Assembly: GCA_019090455.1 (NCBI GenBank)
Contig: JAHRWA010000015.1
Span: 1-64,000, forward strand
DNA: 64,000 nucleotides
DNA from: Pseudomonadales bacterium
GTDB taxonomy: Bacteria > Pseudomonadota > Gammaproteobacteria > Pseudomonadales > DC-out160
Direction: 5' to 3'
Below the pieces are notes generated by a model. It was not told the origin of the DNA. It was given only the letters and a program-made list of their open reading frames with translations, and made no database searches. Position 1 is the first letter of the stretch. Every line of letters begins with the position of its first letter. Both the position numbers and the translations under genes were made by a program. Below are positions 1 to 7,712 of the stretch, one piece after another.

Positions 1-1
1 G

Positions 2-37
2 TCTGCCTCGACATCTAAGTCTGCCCCGACATCTAAG
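2..37 (+). repeat. 2 x 18-bp tandem repeat in the CheB linker
   Basis: Two 18-bp units (2-19 and 20-37) differ at one base and are followed by a partial third. They encode the Ser/Thr/Lys-rich linker between the CheB receiver and esterase domains. It may continue beyond the left window edge. Confidence 0.8.
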
Positions 38-625
38 TCCACTTCTGGTTTGGTGCCTTCGCTACTGTTAATTGGCGCATCGACTGGTGGCCCAGTAGCA
101 GTGCAAGAAGTACTGAAGCATCTGCCTGCCAATTTTCCCGCACCTATCGTCATTATTCAGCATATGCCCGAGGCGTTTACGGGGCCTTTTGCGGAGAGAC
201 TGGATCAATATTGCAAAATAAAAGTAAGGGAAGCTCGCAGTGGCGATAGGCTTTCACCTGGAGAGGCGTTGGTAGCACCCGGTGGACAGCAGACGCTAGT
301 GGCGGCATCCGGAGGCATCCGTATTCTGGCTAGCGATGAACGCTTACAGTACAAACCTTCCGTTGATGTGACTTTTGGTTCTGCCGCGAAAGCGATGCCT
401 GGCAAGATACTTGCTTTAGTATTAACAGGTATGGGCGCTGACGGTCGCGAAGGCGCAAAAATTTTAAAACGAGGGAACTCCCGCATTTGGACTCAGGATG
501 AGGCCAGCTGTGTTGTTTATGGCATGCCGATGGCAGTCAAAAACGCTGAGCTATCTGATCAAGAGGTGAAGATTGCGGATATGGGACGTCGCTTAGTCGC
601 GGAGTTTAAGTGTGGATCTACTTAG
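2..625 (+). CDS. cheB: Chemotaxis protein-glutamate methylesterase CheB, C-terminal part (5' truncated by window)
   Basis: CheB removes methyl groups from (and deamidates) chemoreceptor glutamates in the cytoplasm to reset chemotaxis signalling. The window holds the end of the linker and the whole methylesterase domain; the receiver domain lies upstream. The catalytic triad is visible as Ser in GASTGG, His in IIQHMP and Asp in GMGADG. Frame 2 stays open to the window edge, so this is a continuing gene and not one starting at the TTG at 50. The linker is Ser/Thr/Lys/Ala rich and is encoded by an 18-bp direct repeat (2-37). The 3' end overlaps the next gene by 14 bp, which suggests translational coupling in a che-mot operon. 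Family assignment is secure. Confidence 0.95.
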   Translation, partial: SASTSKSAPTSKSTSGLVPSLLLIGASTGGPVAVQEVLKHLPANFPAPIVIIQHMPEAFTGPFAERLDQYCKIKVREARSGDRLSPGEALVAPGGQQTLVAASGGIRILASDERLQYKPSVDVTFGSAAKAMPGKILALVLTGMGADGREGAKILKRGNSRIWTQDEASCVVYGMPMAVKNAELSDQEVKIADMGRRLVAEFKCGST

Positions 626-1379
626 TATTGCAGGGGTTGTGCTCGGGTTTACCGCTATTCTAGGGGGTAACTTTCTTGAGGGTGGACATTTAAGTGGGCT
701 TTATAATGGGCCAGCCGCAGTGATTGTCCTGGGTGGCACATTTGGTGCGGCTATGCTGCAAACCCCGTTACCTGTCTTTAAACGCGCATTTCATATCGTT
801 CCTTGGATATTCTTTCCGCCAAAAGTGGACATTCAATCGGGTATTAATAAGGTGATTGGCTGGAGCCTCATTGCAAGAAAGGAGGGCTTGCTCGGTCTCG
901 AAACGGTGGCTGAGACGGAAGAGGATGCTTTTGCAAAAAAAGGTTTACAGCTCCTGGTGGATGGCGGAGAGCCTGTGTCTATTCGGCAAATTCTCGAAGT
1001 GGAATTGTTTGTGAAGGAAAGTCGAGATATGCACGCTGCTAAGGTATTTGATTGTATGGGAGGCTATTCGCCCACCATTGGTATTATCGGAGCGGTAATG
1101 GGCTTGATACACGTCATGGGCAATCTGGCAGATCCTAGCCGCTTGGGGCCAGGCATTGCCACCGCATTTGTTGCCACTATCTATGGTGTTGGTTTGGCGA
1201 ATTTGTTGCTACTTCCCGTAGCCAATAAGTTGAAAAGTATGGTGCAACAACAAGCGCAAGCAAGAGAGTTATTTATAGAAGGGGTTATCGCCATTGCTGA
1301 AGGGGAAAACCCAAGAACCATTGAGTTTAAACTTTACGGTTATATTGAAGATGCTCAACTGTCATTAACTGAGGGATAG
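612..1379 (+). CDS. motC: Flagellar stator subunit MotC (MotA/PomA family)
   Basis: Inner-membrane proton-channel subunit of the flagellar stator; it pairs with the MotD protein encoded just downstream. Length (255 aa), the Gly-rich first membrane segment (VVLGFTAILGGNFLEGG) and the C-terminal hairpin with conserved prolines (PTIGIIGAVMGLIHVMGN) are typical of the family. The start is GTG at 612, preceded by GGAG about 7 nt upstream and overlapping the end of cheB. Its position between cheB and the OmpA-domain stator gene is that of Pseudomonas motC. The coupling ion cannot be read with certainty. Confidence 0.93.
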   Translation: MDLLSIAGVVLGFTAILGGNFLEGGHLSGLYNGPAAVIVLGGTFGAAMLQTPLPVFKRAFHIVPWIFFPPKVDIQSGINKVIGWSLIARKEGLLGLETVAETEEDAFAKKGLQLLVDGGEPVSIRQILEVELFVKESRDMHAAKVFDCMGGYSPTIGIIGAVMGLIHVMGNLADPSRLGPGIATAFVATIYGVGLANLLLLPVANKLKSMVQQQAQARELFIEGVIAIAEGENPRTIEFKLYGYIEDAQLSLTEG

Positions 1380-1381
1380 TT

Positions 1382-2533
1382 TTGTCTAGACGCTATCAAG
1401 AAATAGAGCCTGAAAATCAAGAGCGCTGGGTCGTGTCTTATGCTGATTTTATTACACTGCTATTTGCTTTTTTTGTAGTGATGTATTCGGTTTCATCGGT
1501 TAATGAAGGCAAATACAAAGTACTTTCAGAATCATTAGAAAACGTTTTTACTGCCACTTCAAAGACACCGTACCCCGTAGTCGACGGACAAAAAGATGCA
1601 AGGGCGTTGAAAAACATGGATCAAATTATTGTTTTTCCCGTGCCGGGTGATTACGCGAGTGATCGAGAGTATGAATATGGCATAGAAGGTTTAGAAGAGG
1701 ATGTTAAACCGGGTGATGGTAAAGGCGAAGAAGGTGTCAGAGGTGAGGCGCTGGCAGATGGTTTAGGAGAGGGGACTGGTCACCCCGAATCGGAAGAAGA
1801 ATCAATAGCCCAATTTAATAATCTGAGAAGTGGTTTGTTGGATGGCTTTCAACACCTCATTGAGGATGGGACGCTTTCTGTTAAGGGTAATGATCAGTAT
1901 ATTGAAATCGAAATAAAGAATAGTGTGTTATTCAAAAGTGGTTCAGCTGAGACCAGTCAGGATGCACGGTTCGTCTTACGTAAGATCGCTAACTTGTTGG
2001 GGAAAAATAAAAACTCGATTCAAGTGGAAGGCTTTACCGATAACGTGCCTATCAAAAGTGCGAAATACCCATCAAATTGGGAGTTGTCTACAGCAAGAGC
2101 TTCCTCCATTGTTCGGATGTTAATGCTTAGCAATATTAGTCCACAACGTTTAGCGGCAGTGGGTTATGGGGAGTATCAACCGATTGCCGATAATGATTCT
2201 GTGGAGGGAAGAAAACAAAATCGGCGTGTGGCCCTGATTATATCCAGGGATGAAAATATTCGTCGAGATTCGCATAATGCACTTTCGATTGAAGAGGCTG
2301 AGAAGGAAAAAGGGATATTTAATCCTTTTCAGGTGATGGCTGATTCTATAGTGGATGCGGTTGTGGGAAAAGCGAAACAAACGGAAAATCAAAATAACGA
2401 GATTATCGAGAGTAAGCCGAAAAAAGAAAAAACGGAAGTGTTAGATCGGGCCGAGAATCCTTTTCGTCTGAAAAGCGGCGGGCTATTGTTTACTGCTGAT
2501 CCCAAGGGTCGAATTGATATAGCAGATGAATGA
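1382..2533 (+). CDS. motD: Flagellar stator subunit MotD (MotB/OmpA family)
   Basis: Peptidoglycan-anchored partner of MotC. The N-terminus carries the single membrane segment with the ion-binding Asp22 in the motif SYADFITLLFAFF. A long acidic Gly/Glu-rich linker (about residues 95-150) follows, then an OmpA-like peptidoglycan-binding domain (about 180-300) with the signatures VEGFTDNVPI and NWELSTARA, and a charged tail of about 85 residues with an extra Lys/Glu-rich stretch. It starts with TTG at 1382, two bases after motC ends. Length 383 aa is longer than E. coli MotB (308 aa), mainly because of the linker and tail. Confidence 0.93.
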   Translation: MSRRYQEIEPENQERWVVSYADFITLLFAFFVVMYSVSSVNEGKYKVLSESLENVFTATSKTPYPVVDGQKDARALKNMDQIIVFPVPGDYASDREYEYGIEGLEEDVKPGDGKGEEGVRGEALADGLGEGTGHPESEEESIAQFNNLRSGLLDGFQHLIEDGTLSVKGNDQYIEIEIKNSVLFKSGSAETSQDARFVLRKIANLLGKNKNSIQVEGFTDNVPIKSAKYPSNWELSTARASSIVRMLMLSNISPQRLAAVGYGEYQPIADNDSVEGRKQNRRVALIISRDENIRRDSHNALSIEEAEKEKGIFNPFQVMADSIVDAVVGKAKQTENQNNEIIESKPKKEKTEVLDRAENPFRLKSGGLLFTADPKGRIDIADE

Positions 2534-2625
2534 ACTTAAGGTCCGCATGGCAAATGGTGCACGAATATTAAGTCCACAAGCAAGCTGCTCCACAAGAAAA
2601 TAGTAGCGAGAAAAAGGATGATTCA

Positions 2626-3423
2626 GTGAGAGTCTGGGCGACGGCAAATCAGAAGGGAGGCGTAGGGAAAACAACCACGGTTGTCGGACTAGGCGGTTTG
2701 CTTGCTGAGCGCGGACATCGTGTGCTGATGGTGGATCTAGATCCTCACGGTTCTCTCACTAGCTATTTTGGTGGAAATCCCGATGATATCGAATATTCAA
2801 CGTATAATTTTTTCCTACACAAAGGGGACATTCCCATTGATCTGCCGGATCGTATTCGAATAGAAACCAAAAAACCGGATCTCTATTTATGGCCCGCTTC
2901 TACTTTGTTGGCCACAGTGGAAAGACGGATGAGCAGTCAAAGCGGTATGGGGTTGGTAGTCGCAAAGGCCCTTAAACAGCAGTGGGATGATTATGATTAT
3001 GTACTCATTGATACGCCGCCAATTTTGGGTATCTTAATGATTAATGCACTGGCTGCATGCCAACGAATTTTACTGCCCGTACAAACTGAGCATTTGGCAA
3101 TTAAGGGATTAGAAAGAATGATGCGTACCTTGACGATGGTGATGAAATCACAAGGGCGTCAATTGGATTACCTTGTGGTGCCCACTATGTTTGATCGGCG
3201 CACTCACTCCTCGACACAAAGTTTGCGAATTTTGCGCAATACCCATGAAGATTGCATTTGGTCCTCTGCGATACCCGTCGATACGAAATTGAGAGATGCA
3301 AGCAAAGCGGGTATAGCACCTTCCGATTACGATCGGAATGGTCGTGCAGTGAAAGCGTATCGCTCTTTGTTAAAACACTTAACGCAACATGATATTGAAC
3401 CGGTTTACCCTCTCATTAGCTAA
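2626..3423 (+). CDS. parC: ParA-like ATPase ParC (polar chemotaxis array positioning)
   Basis: MinD/ParA-type ATPase of 265 aa with the deviant Walker A motif KGGVGKTT near the N-terminus and the Walker B/A' stretch YVLIDTPP. In Vibrio and Pseudomonas the ParA homologue encoded between motor genes and cheW (ParC) places chemotaxis arrays at the flagellated pole with ParP; this gene has exactly that neighbourhood. The start is GTG at 2626 with AAGGA about 8 nt upstream. The ATPase assignment is from sequence; the polar-localisation role is inferred from synteny with parP next door. Confidence 0.85.
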   Translation: MRVWATANQKGGVGKTTTVVGLGGLLAERGHRVLMVDLDPHGSLTSYFGGNPDDIEYSTYNFFLHKGDIPIDLPDRIRIETKKPDLYLWPASTLLATVERRMSSQSGMGLVVAKALKQQWDDYDYVLIDTPPILGILMINALAACQRILLPVQTEHLAIKGLERMMRTLTMVMKSQGRQLDYLVVPTMFDRRTHSSTQSLRILRNTHEDCIWSSAIPVDTKLRDASKAGIAPSDYDRNGRAVKAYRSLLKHLTQHDIEPVYPLIS

Positions 3424-3477
3424 TCTCAGAAAGTGAGGTTGTTTGTTGTTCGTTAAGCAGGCTGCTAACCTTTAAGG

Positions 3478-4521
3478 ATGCCAGAGAAACCACGGCCCCG
3501 CACCGTAGAGCGTAATCAGACTGAGTCCCCGATTCAAGTGCAGGCGCTGACCGACTACTTGAATTCACTGCTGACAGAAGCGACTGAAACAGAAAGTTCG
3601 CTTGATTCCCTAGAAGCTACCCGTTTAGCCATAGTGGATCAGTTGGGTGAACCTCTGCTTCGAGAGCCGGCGCTATCCAATACTGAAATTATTGAAACTG
3701 AGAGTCTCGATTCTACGGTTGTTTATTCTAAGTCAATTGAATCTAAGTCAATTGAATCTACGACAATTGAATCCAAGCCAATTGAACCTAAGCCAATTGA
3801 ACCGAAAGCATTTGTTTCGGAGGCTATTGATTTTGGTGATATAGAAAAAGAAGCCGTAAATAAGATAAAGAAGAGAATCAGTAGTGCGGCTGATTTAGCG
3901 GAAATAGAAGCTAAGTCAAAACCATCAATAAAACTAGAGTCAACAGTTCCAGAAGTTTCAACTCCAGATGCATTACAAAACCCCGTTATAGTGGGGGATC
4001 ATTCGGAAAACCTAAAGGCTAAAATTAGTGATATATGGCAGGAGAATGGTCGACCGTATTGGGCGCAGGAACGGTTTGATTGTTTGCTGTTTAACGTGGG
4101 GAAGCTACGAATAGCGGCGCCTCTCGTAGTCTTAGGAACCATTCTCAAAGTTGACACCAATTTTACCACTTTGGCAGGTCAACCGGATTGGTCGTTGGGC
4201 ATAATGAAAAATGGGAAAACGAATCTTCAAATAGTGGATACGGCTAAATGGCTAATGCCTGAAAAGTACGAAGCCGGTTTTAAAGAAAGTATTCGGTTCG
4301 TTATCAGCTTCATGGATTTAGAGTGGGGGCTGGCTTGTAGTGACGTTCAAAGTGCGATGACAATGGAGCCGGGAAATGTAAAGTGGCGAGTCAATCATAA
4401 AGTTCGACCTTGGATTGCAGGAACGGTTATCGATGAAATGTGCTGTATCTTGGATATGGAGATATTGCGGTTAATGTTAGCTGATATCGGTCTTTGTCAG
4501 GCACCCATCACTGATCTATAG
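3478..4521 (+). CDS. parP: ParP-like protein: long N-terminal linker plus CheW/AIF-type C-terminal domain
   Basis: The C-terminal half (about residues 195-345) resembles a CheW domain: FDCLLFNVGKLRIAAPL, then the glycine-containing stretch GQPDWSLGIM. The N-terminal half is acidic and low complexity and includes a five-unit Ser/Lys/Pro-Ile-Glu repeat (residues ~84-108). In Vibrio/Pseudomonas ParP, a CheW-like domain tethers arrays to ParC and prevents their dissociation from the pole. The position directly after parC and before cheW supports this call. The start is ATG at 3478; an in-frame TAA lies nine bases upstream and no well-spaced ribosome site is seen, so a later start is possible. Confidence 0.75.
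   Translation: MPEKPRPRTVERNQTESPIQVQALTDYLNSLLTEATETESSLDSLEATRLAIVDQLGEPLLREPALSNTEIIETESLDSTVVYSKSIESKSIESTTIESKPIEPKPIEPKAFVSEAIDFGDIEKEAVNKIKKRISSAADLAEIEAKSKPSIKLESTVPEVSTPDALQNPVIVGDHSENLKAKISDIWQENGRPYWAQERFDCLLFNVGKLRIAAPLVVLGTILKVDTNFTTLAGQPDWSLGIMKNGKTNLQIVDTAKWLMPEKYEAGFKESIRFVISFMDLEWGLACSDVQSAMTMEPGNVKWRVNHKVRPWIAGTVIDEMCCILDMEILRLMLADIGLCQAPITDL
3727..3801 (+). repeat. 5 x 15-bp tandem repeat inside parP
   Basis: Five contiguous 15-bp units starting at 3727, 3742, 3757, 3772 and 3787 follow the consensus TCTAAGYCAATTGAA. They keep the reading frame and encode a pentapeptide repeat of the form (S/P)-K-(S/P)-I-E. The first two units are identical, which suggests recent slippage or unequal exchange. 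Confidence 0.95.
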
Positions 4522-4586
4522 TTTAATGAGAGTATTGAGTCTGAAGATTAGCTAATTTTTGATACTGCCAGAAATAAGATTTCGAA

Positions 4587-4620
4587 GTTTAGGTGTCATT
4601 GAAGTTTGGGTGTCATTGAA
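4587..4620. repeat. 2 x 17-bp tandem repeat between parP and cheW
   Basis: Units 4587-4603 and 4604-4620 differ at one base (consensus GTTTRGGTGTCATTGAA), with a degenerate third copy after them. They lie in the 125-bp gap upstream of the first cheW. Confidence 0.85.
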
Positions 4621-4646
4621 GATTAGATGTTATAGAGGTTACAGTT

Positions 4647-5126
4647 ATGTCATATGCGGCTGAAGGGGTAGCTGATGACCCCATGTTACAGTGGGTTAAA
4701 TTTCTATTAGATGAAGAATTGTATGCGATCAACGTTATGCTCGTGCAAGAGGTCCTGCGATACACGGAAATCGCTTCGGTACCGGGTGCTCCAGTTTATG
4801 TGCTAGGCATTATTAATTTGAGAGGTAACGTTGTCACCGTTATCGATACGCGACAACGGTTTGGATTGAGTTCCCGTGAGATTACCGAAAGTACTCGTAT
4901 TGTCATTATTGAAACCTCTAGAGCGGTCATCGGTATTTTGGTGGATAGTGTGGCAGAGGTGGTTTATTTGCGGCAGTCTGAGGTGGACACCACTCCCAAT
5001 GTGGGTGGCGATGAAAATTCTGCGTTTATACAAGGTGTCTGCCATAAAGAGAATGAGTTACTGATTCTTGTCGATTTAGACAAACTTCTGTCGGATGATG
5101 AGTGGGAAGAGATGGAGGATTTTTAG
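4647..5126 (+). CDS. cheW: Chemotaxis coupling protein CheW (copy 1)
   Basis: Cytoplasmic scaffold that links chemoreceptors to the CheA kinase. The protein is 159 aa, a single CheW domain, with the family signatures LQWVKFLLDEELYAINV near the N-terminus, LRGNVVTVIDTRQRFG in the middle and GILVDSVAEVV after it. The second cheW downstream keeps the same motifs nearly residue for residue. The start is ATG at 4647 with GAGG upstream. It belongs to the che-mot-par operon region; a separate 3' gap contains the short 17-bp repeat. Confidence 0.95.
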   Translation: MSYAAEGVADDPMLQWVKFLLDEELYAINVMLVQEVLRYTEIASVPGAPVYVLGIINLRGNVVTVIDTRQRFGLSSREITESTRIVIIETSRAVIGILVDSVAEVVYLRQSEVDTTPNVGGDENSAFIQGVCHKENELLILVDLDKLLSDDEWEEMEDF

Positions 5127-5394
5127 TGACTGCGGCAGTTAAATTATTTTGTGTTGGAAGGGATCGCTAAATCTTCAGTAATTTAAATCCACTTAAAGGT
5201 TTGTTTTTTTTGAAAATAGGAGATCCTATGATAGTTATTCTCCCTCATCAGATGACTGCCAAGAATCGAGTGCAGACTGTAGATTATGACAATTGTTATT
5301 ACTGGCATAGATACTGCTGAGATTACTTAACCCCAGAGAAATTTCAGTGAGTCAAAGTTAATTCGTTTTATCGATTGAATTTAGGAAGGAACCG

Positions 5395-5901
5395 ATGGCT
5401 TTAGCAATGGAAACTATAGATTCGAGAAGTACGAATGTTCTCGGCGAATCAAAAGACGATCCCATTCTCCAGTGGGCAACGTTTCGGCTTGATGATGAGC
5501 TTTACGGTGTGGATGTGATGCAGGTACAGGAAGTATTAAGGTATGTTGAAATTACACCTGTGCCAGGCGCTGCCGATTTTATCCTTGGGATTATTAATTT
5601 GCGCGGAAATGTGGTGACCATTATCGATACCCGAGATCGATTTGGTATGCCCCATGGAGAAGTGTCGGATAGTTCTCGGATTGTGATAATTGAAGCTGTT
5701 GGGCAGGTAGTGGGAATGTTGGTGGATAGTGTGGCTGATGTGGTTTACTTGCGACAATCTGAAATTGAAAAGACACCGAATGTGGGTAATGACGATACTG
5801 CAAAGTTTATTCAAGGTGTCTGTAATAAGAATGATGTGCTGTTAATTCTTATTCAGCTGGAAGCGATGATTGAAGCCGGTTTGGAAGAATTTCAATTGTA
5901 G
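5395..5901 (+). CDS. cheW: Chemotaxis coupling protein CheW (copy 2)
   Basis: A 168-aa CheW-domain protein paralogous to the copy at 4647 (shared stretches VQEVLRYVEI, ILGIINLRGNVVTIIDTRDR, VVYLRQSE). A strong ribosome site (AGGAAGGA) precedes the ATG at 5395. It is followed by a DUF2802 gene, the order seen in Pseudomonas che clusters, so this copy may correspond to the canonical cheW and the first to a local duplicate. Extra N-terminal residues (about 20) precede the conserved part. A separate scaffold role is possible but not visible from sequence. Confidence 0.93.
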   Translation: MALAMETIDSRSTNVLGESKDDPILQWATFRLDDELYGVDVMQVQEVLRYVEITPVPGAADFILGIINLRGNVVTIIDTRDRFGMPHGEVSDSSRIVIIEAVGQVVGMLVDSVADVVYLRQSEIEKTPNVGNDDTAKFIQGVCNKNDVLLILIQLEAMIEAGLEEFQL

Positions 5902-6001
5902 AGTATCGAGCATAATCTATTTTCAGTGTTGTACCTATCAAAGTGGTGACAGTCTTTGGACAGAAAATTGAGTTTACCAATGACGAAAAGGGTTAGGGAT
6001 A

Positions 6002-6442
6002 ATGATCGATAGTATTTTAAATTTCTTCCACTCGTCTGATTTGCTGCTTGGCTTGTGTTTTGTGTTGATCTCTATGCTGATGTTTCAATGCTCTCGATTG
6101 CTAAAGCGTATTGAGGAGTTACATGAGAATCAGGTTCAGTCAGATGTGATGCAATCTAATGCGTTAAAAGTGGTTAATCAAGGCGCGATAGGTGTTGGTC
6201 AGCGTTTGTTAAAAATCGACAAGAAGTTAAATGTTGTTTTGAAACAGCAATCCCTGTTGGAACTTAGGGATCCTGAAAACTTAAACTATCAACATGCAAT
6301 TTCTATGATGCAGACAGGATTGGATGCAGAGAAAGTGATGAAAACCTGTGGCTTAGCTAAAGGGGAAGTAGAGTTAATTGAATCACTTAGCAAGAAACAA
6401 AAACAAGTTAAATTAAGGGAGGAGTTACACACTTTTATTTAG
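6002..6442 (+). CDS. DUF2802 domain protein of the chemotaxis/flagellar cluster
   Basis: A 146-aa protein with one N-terminal membrane segment (DLLLGLCFVLISMLMF), a coiled-coil-like middle and a C-terminal helical part with MMQTGLDAEKVMKTCGLAKG, typical of DUF2802 proteins encoded next to cheW in polarly flagellated gammaproteobacteria. The C-terminal pattern looks like a small helix-turn-helix. Function is unknown; context suggests a role in polar motility or chemotaxis. The start is ATG at 6002 with AGGG upstream. Confidence 0.8.
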   Translation: MIDSILNFFHSSDLLLGLCFVLISMLMFQCSRLLKRIEELHENQVQSDVMQSNALKVVNQGAIGVGQRLLKIDKKLNVVLKQQSLLELRDPENLNYQHAISMMQTGLDAEKVMKTCGLAKGEVELIESLSKKQKQVKLREELHTFI

Positions 6443-6841
6443 GCTTTGTCATGCGGCCCAGTGGGGCCACTTATTCCTCCGAACCCTTCCGTCAATAAAA
6501 TACCTGTAAAAAAGTATCTGACAATAATATGTCATGTTCTCCTCTTTTCTAACTAGTGCTACTAAATCTTTGAAAACGTTTTGTTTCATTGTCTGGGCGC
6601 ATTTGAGTCAGAAATAAGGAATGCTAGGTCAGGTTTTTTTAGCGACGAAACGTTACAAGTAGATCGTATTTCCCTACCTATACTTTATTCATAACTGGTC
6701 ACAGCTTATTCCTATGAAATATGAATATTCGAAAATAGGTATCTTCGAGCATACGGATTGGGTGCCCCTGGTCGGGAGCGGTGATAAATAATTTGAATGT
6801 TTCAAGCTTGGTGTTGATTTATCGACAAGGAAAGGAATAGA
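6443..6841. other. Intergenic stretch, no gene seen
   Basis: About 400 bp between the DUF2802 gene and the rhodanese gene. A weak GC-rich inverted repeat (GGCCC, 4-nt loop, GGGCC) lies near 6455-6468 without a clear T tract. No convincing open reading frame was found; it presumably holds the rhodanese promoter. Confidence 0.5.
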
Positions 6842-7345
6842 GTGAAAAAAGGTTTGCGTATGAAGTTAGCGTTTAGTTTGGTGTCAACATCGGTGATAAC
6901 GTTTGTTATATCGATATTGATTTCTCTTGTTAGCACAGCAAGTATGGCTGAATCGCCGATTAAAGTGGTAGGTGCCACTACTGTCGACTTGGTTGCAGCA
7001 AAAAAGTTGTTTGATGCTGGATCTGTTTTTATTGATGTCAGAGATACTCGTGCATGGAGCTATGGTCATATAGAAGGTGCCGTACACCTGGACTTTAATT
7101 CCGATGAATTTGTCATTCTGTATGTCTCGGATGCGCTAGATAGAGAAACACCGATTGTTTTCTACTGCGATAGCGCCTTAGGTGCGACGGGTGCTATGGC
7201 TGCATTCTTTGCTTCTAGTTGGGGATATAAGAATGTTTACTATTTTAGAGAAGGTTATTATTCCTGGATGGCGAGTGATCATCCTGTCGAATTTAATGTG
7301 GCAACGATTGAGCAGGAGCTTCCGAGTTCTCTTTTAGTTGAGTAG
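6842..7345 (+). CDS. Exported rhodanese-like protein
   Basis: 167 aa: an N-terminal hydrophobic segment ending in STASMAES suggests a cleavable signal peptide, followed by a single rhodanese fold. The motifs SVFIDVRDTRAWSYGHIEGA and the active-site loop starting with Cys in IVFYCDSALGATGA are visible. Rhodanese-type proteins bind or transfer sulfane sulfur on that cysteine; the substrate here is unknown. The start is GTG at 6842 with an AAGGAAAGGA ribosome site. It converges on the flhB-like/fliK pair and stands alone, so a direct link to flagella is not established. Confidence 0.85.
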   Translation: MKKGLRMKLAFSLVSTSVITFVISILISLVSTASMAESPIKVVGATTVDLVAAKKLFDAGSVFIDVRDTRAWSYGHIEGAVHLDFNSDEFVILYVSDALDRETPIVFYCDSALGATGAMAAFFASSWGYKNVYYFREGYYSWMASDHPVEFNVATIEQELPSSLLVE

Positions 7346-7430
7346 ATCCTTTGATTAAACCTTTAATTAGATGGGCTCTATGAAGCGCTCAACTCTGTTG
7401 TGTTAGCGAATGGGGTTAGGCTGCTTTGTG

Positions 7431-7712
7431 TTATTGAAAATCATCTGGAATTTTACCTTGCAAGTAATAGACGAAAGCAATGATCTGAGCAATCGCTTGG
7501 TATAAGACTTCCGGAATTTCATCTCCTAACTCTAAGGTTGATAATAAAGAAACAAGCTCGGCATTTTCGTAGAGGGGGATGTTGTTTTCTTCCGCTATTC
7601 TTAATATCTCCTCTGCGATTTCGTGACGGCCTGACGCTGAAACTCGGGGTGCATTGACGCCGTCGTACTCAAGGGCTACGGCAGTTTTGGGTGCTGTGGG
7701 TTTGTCGGTCAT
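7431..7712 (-). CDS. Short FlhB-like cytoplasmic-domain protein (EscU/YscU/HrcU family)
   Basis: 93 aa resembling the C-terminal cytoplasmic part of the type III export switch FlhB: AVALEYDGVNAPRVSASGRH followed by IAEENNIPLYENAELVSLL and a YLQGKI end. No membrane segments are present and the autocleavage NPTH motif is absent; this is the usual form of the short FlhB-like proteins encoded beside fliK. It may contribute to substrate switching or FliK interaction. It overlaps fliK by 4 bp, so the two are probably co-translated. Confidence 0.85.
   Translation of the reverse strand: MTDKPTAPKTAVALEYDGVNAPRVSASGRHEIAEEILRIAEENNIPLYENAELVSLLSTLELGDEIPEVLYQAIAQIIAFVYYLQGKIPDDFQ

Noticed and set aside
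6455-6468. GC-rich hairpin after the DUF2802 gene as a terminator
   Set aside because: The stem is only 5 bp and no T tract follows.
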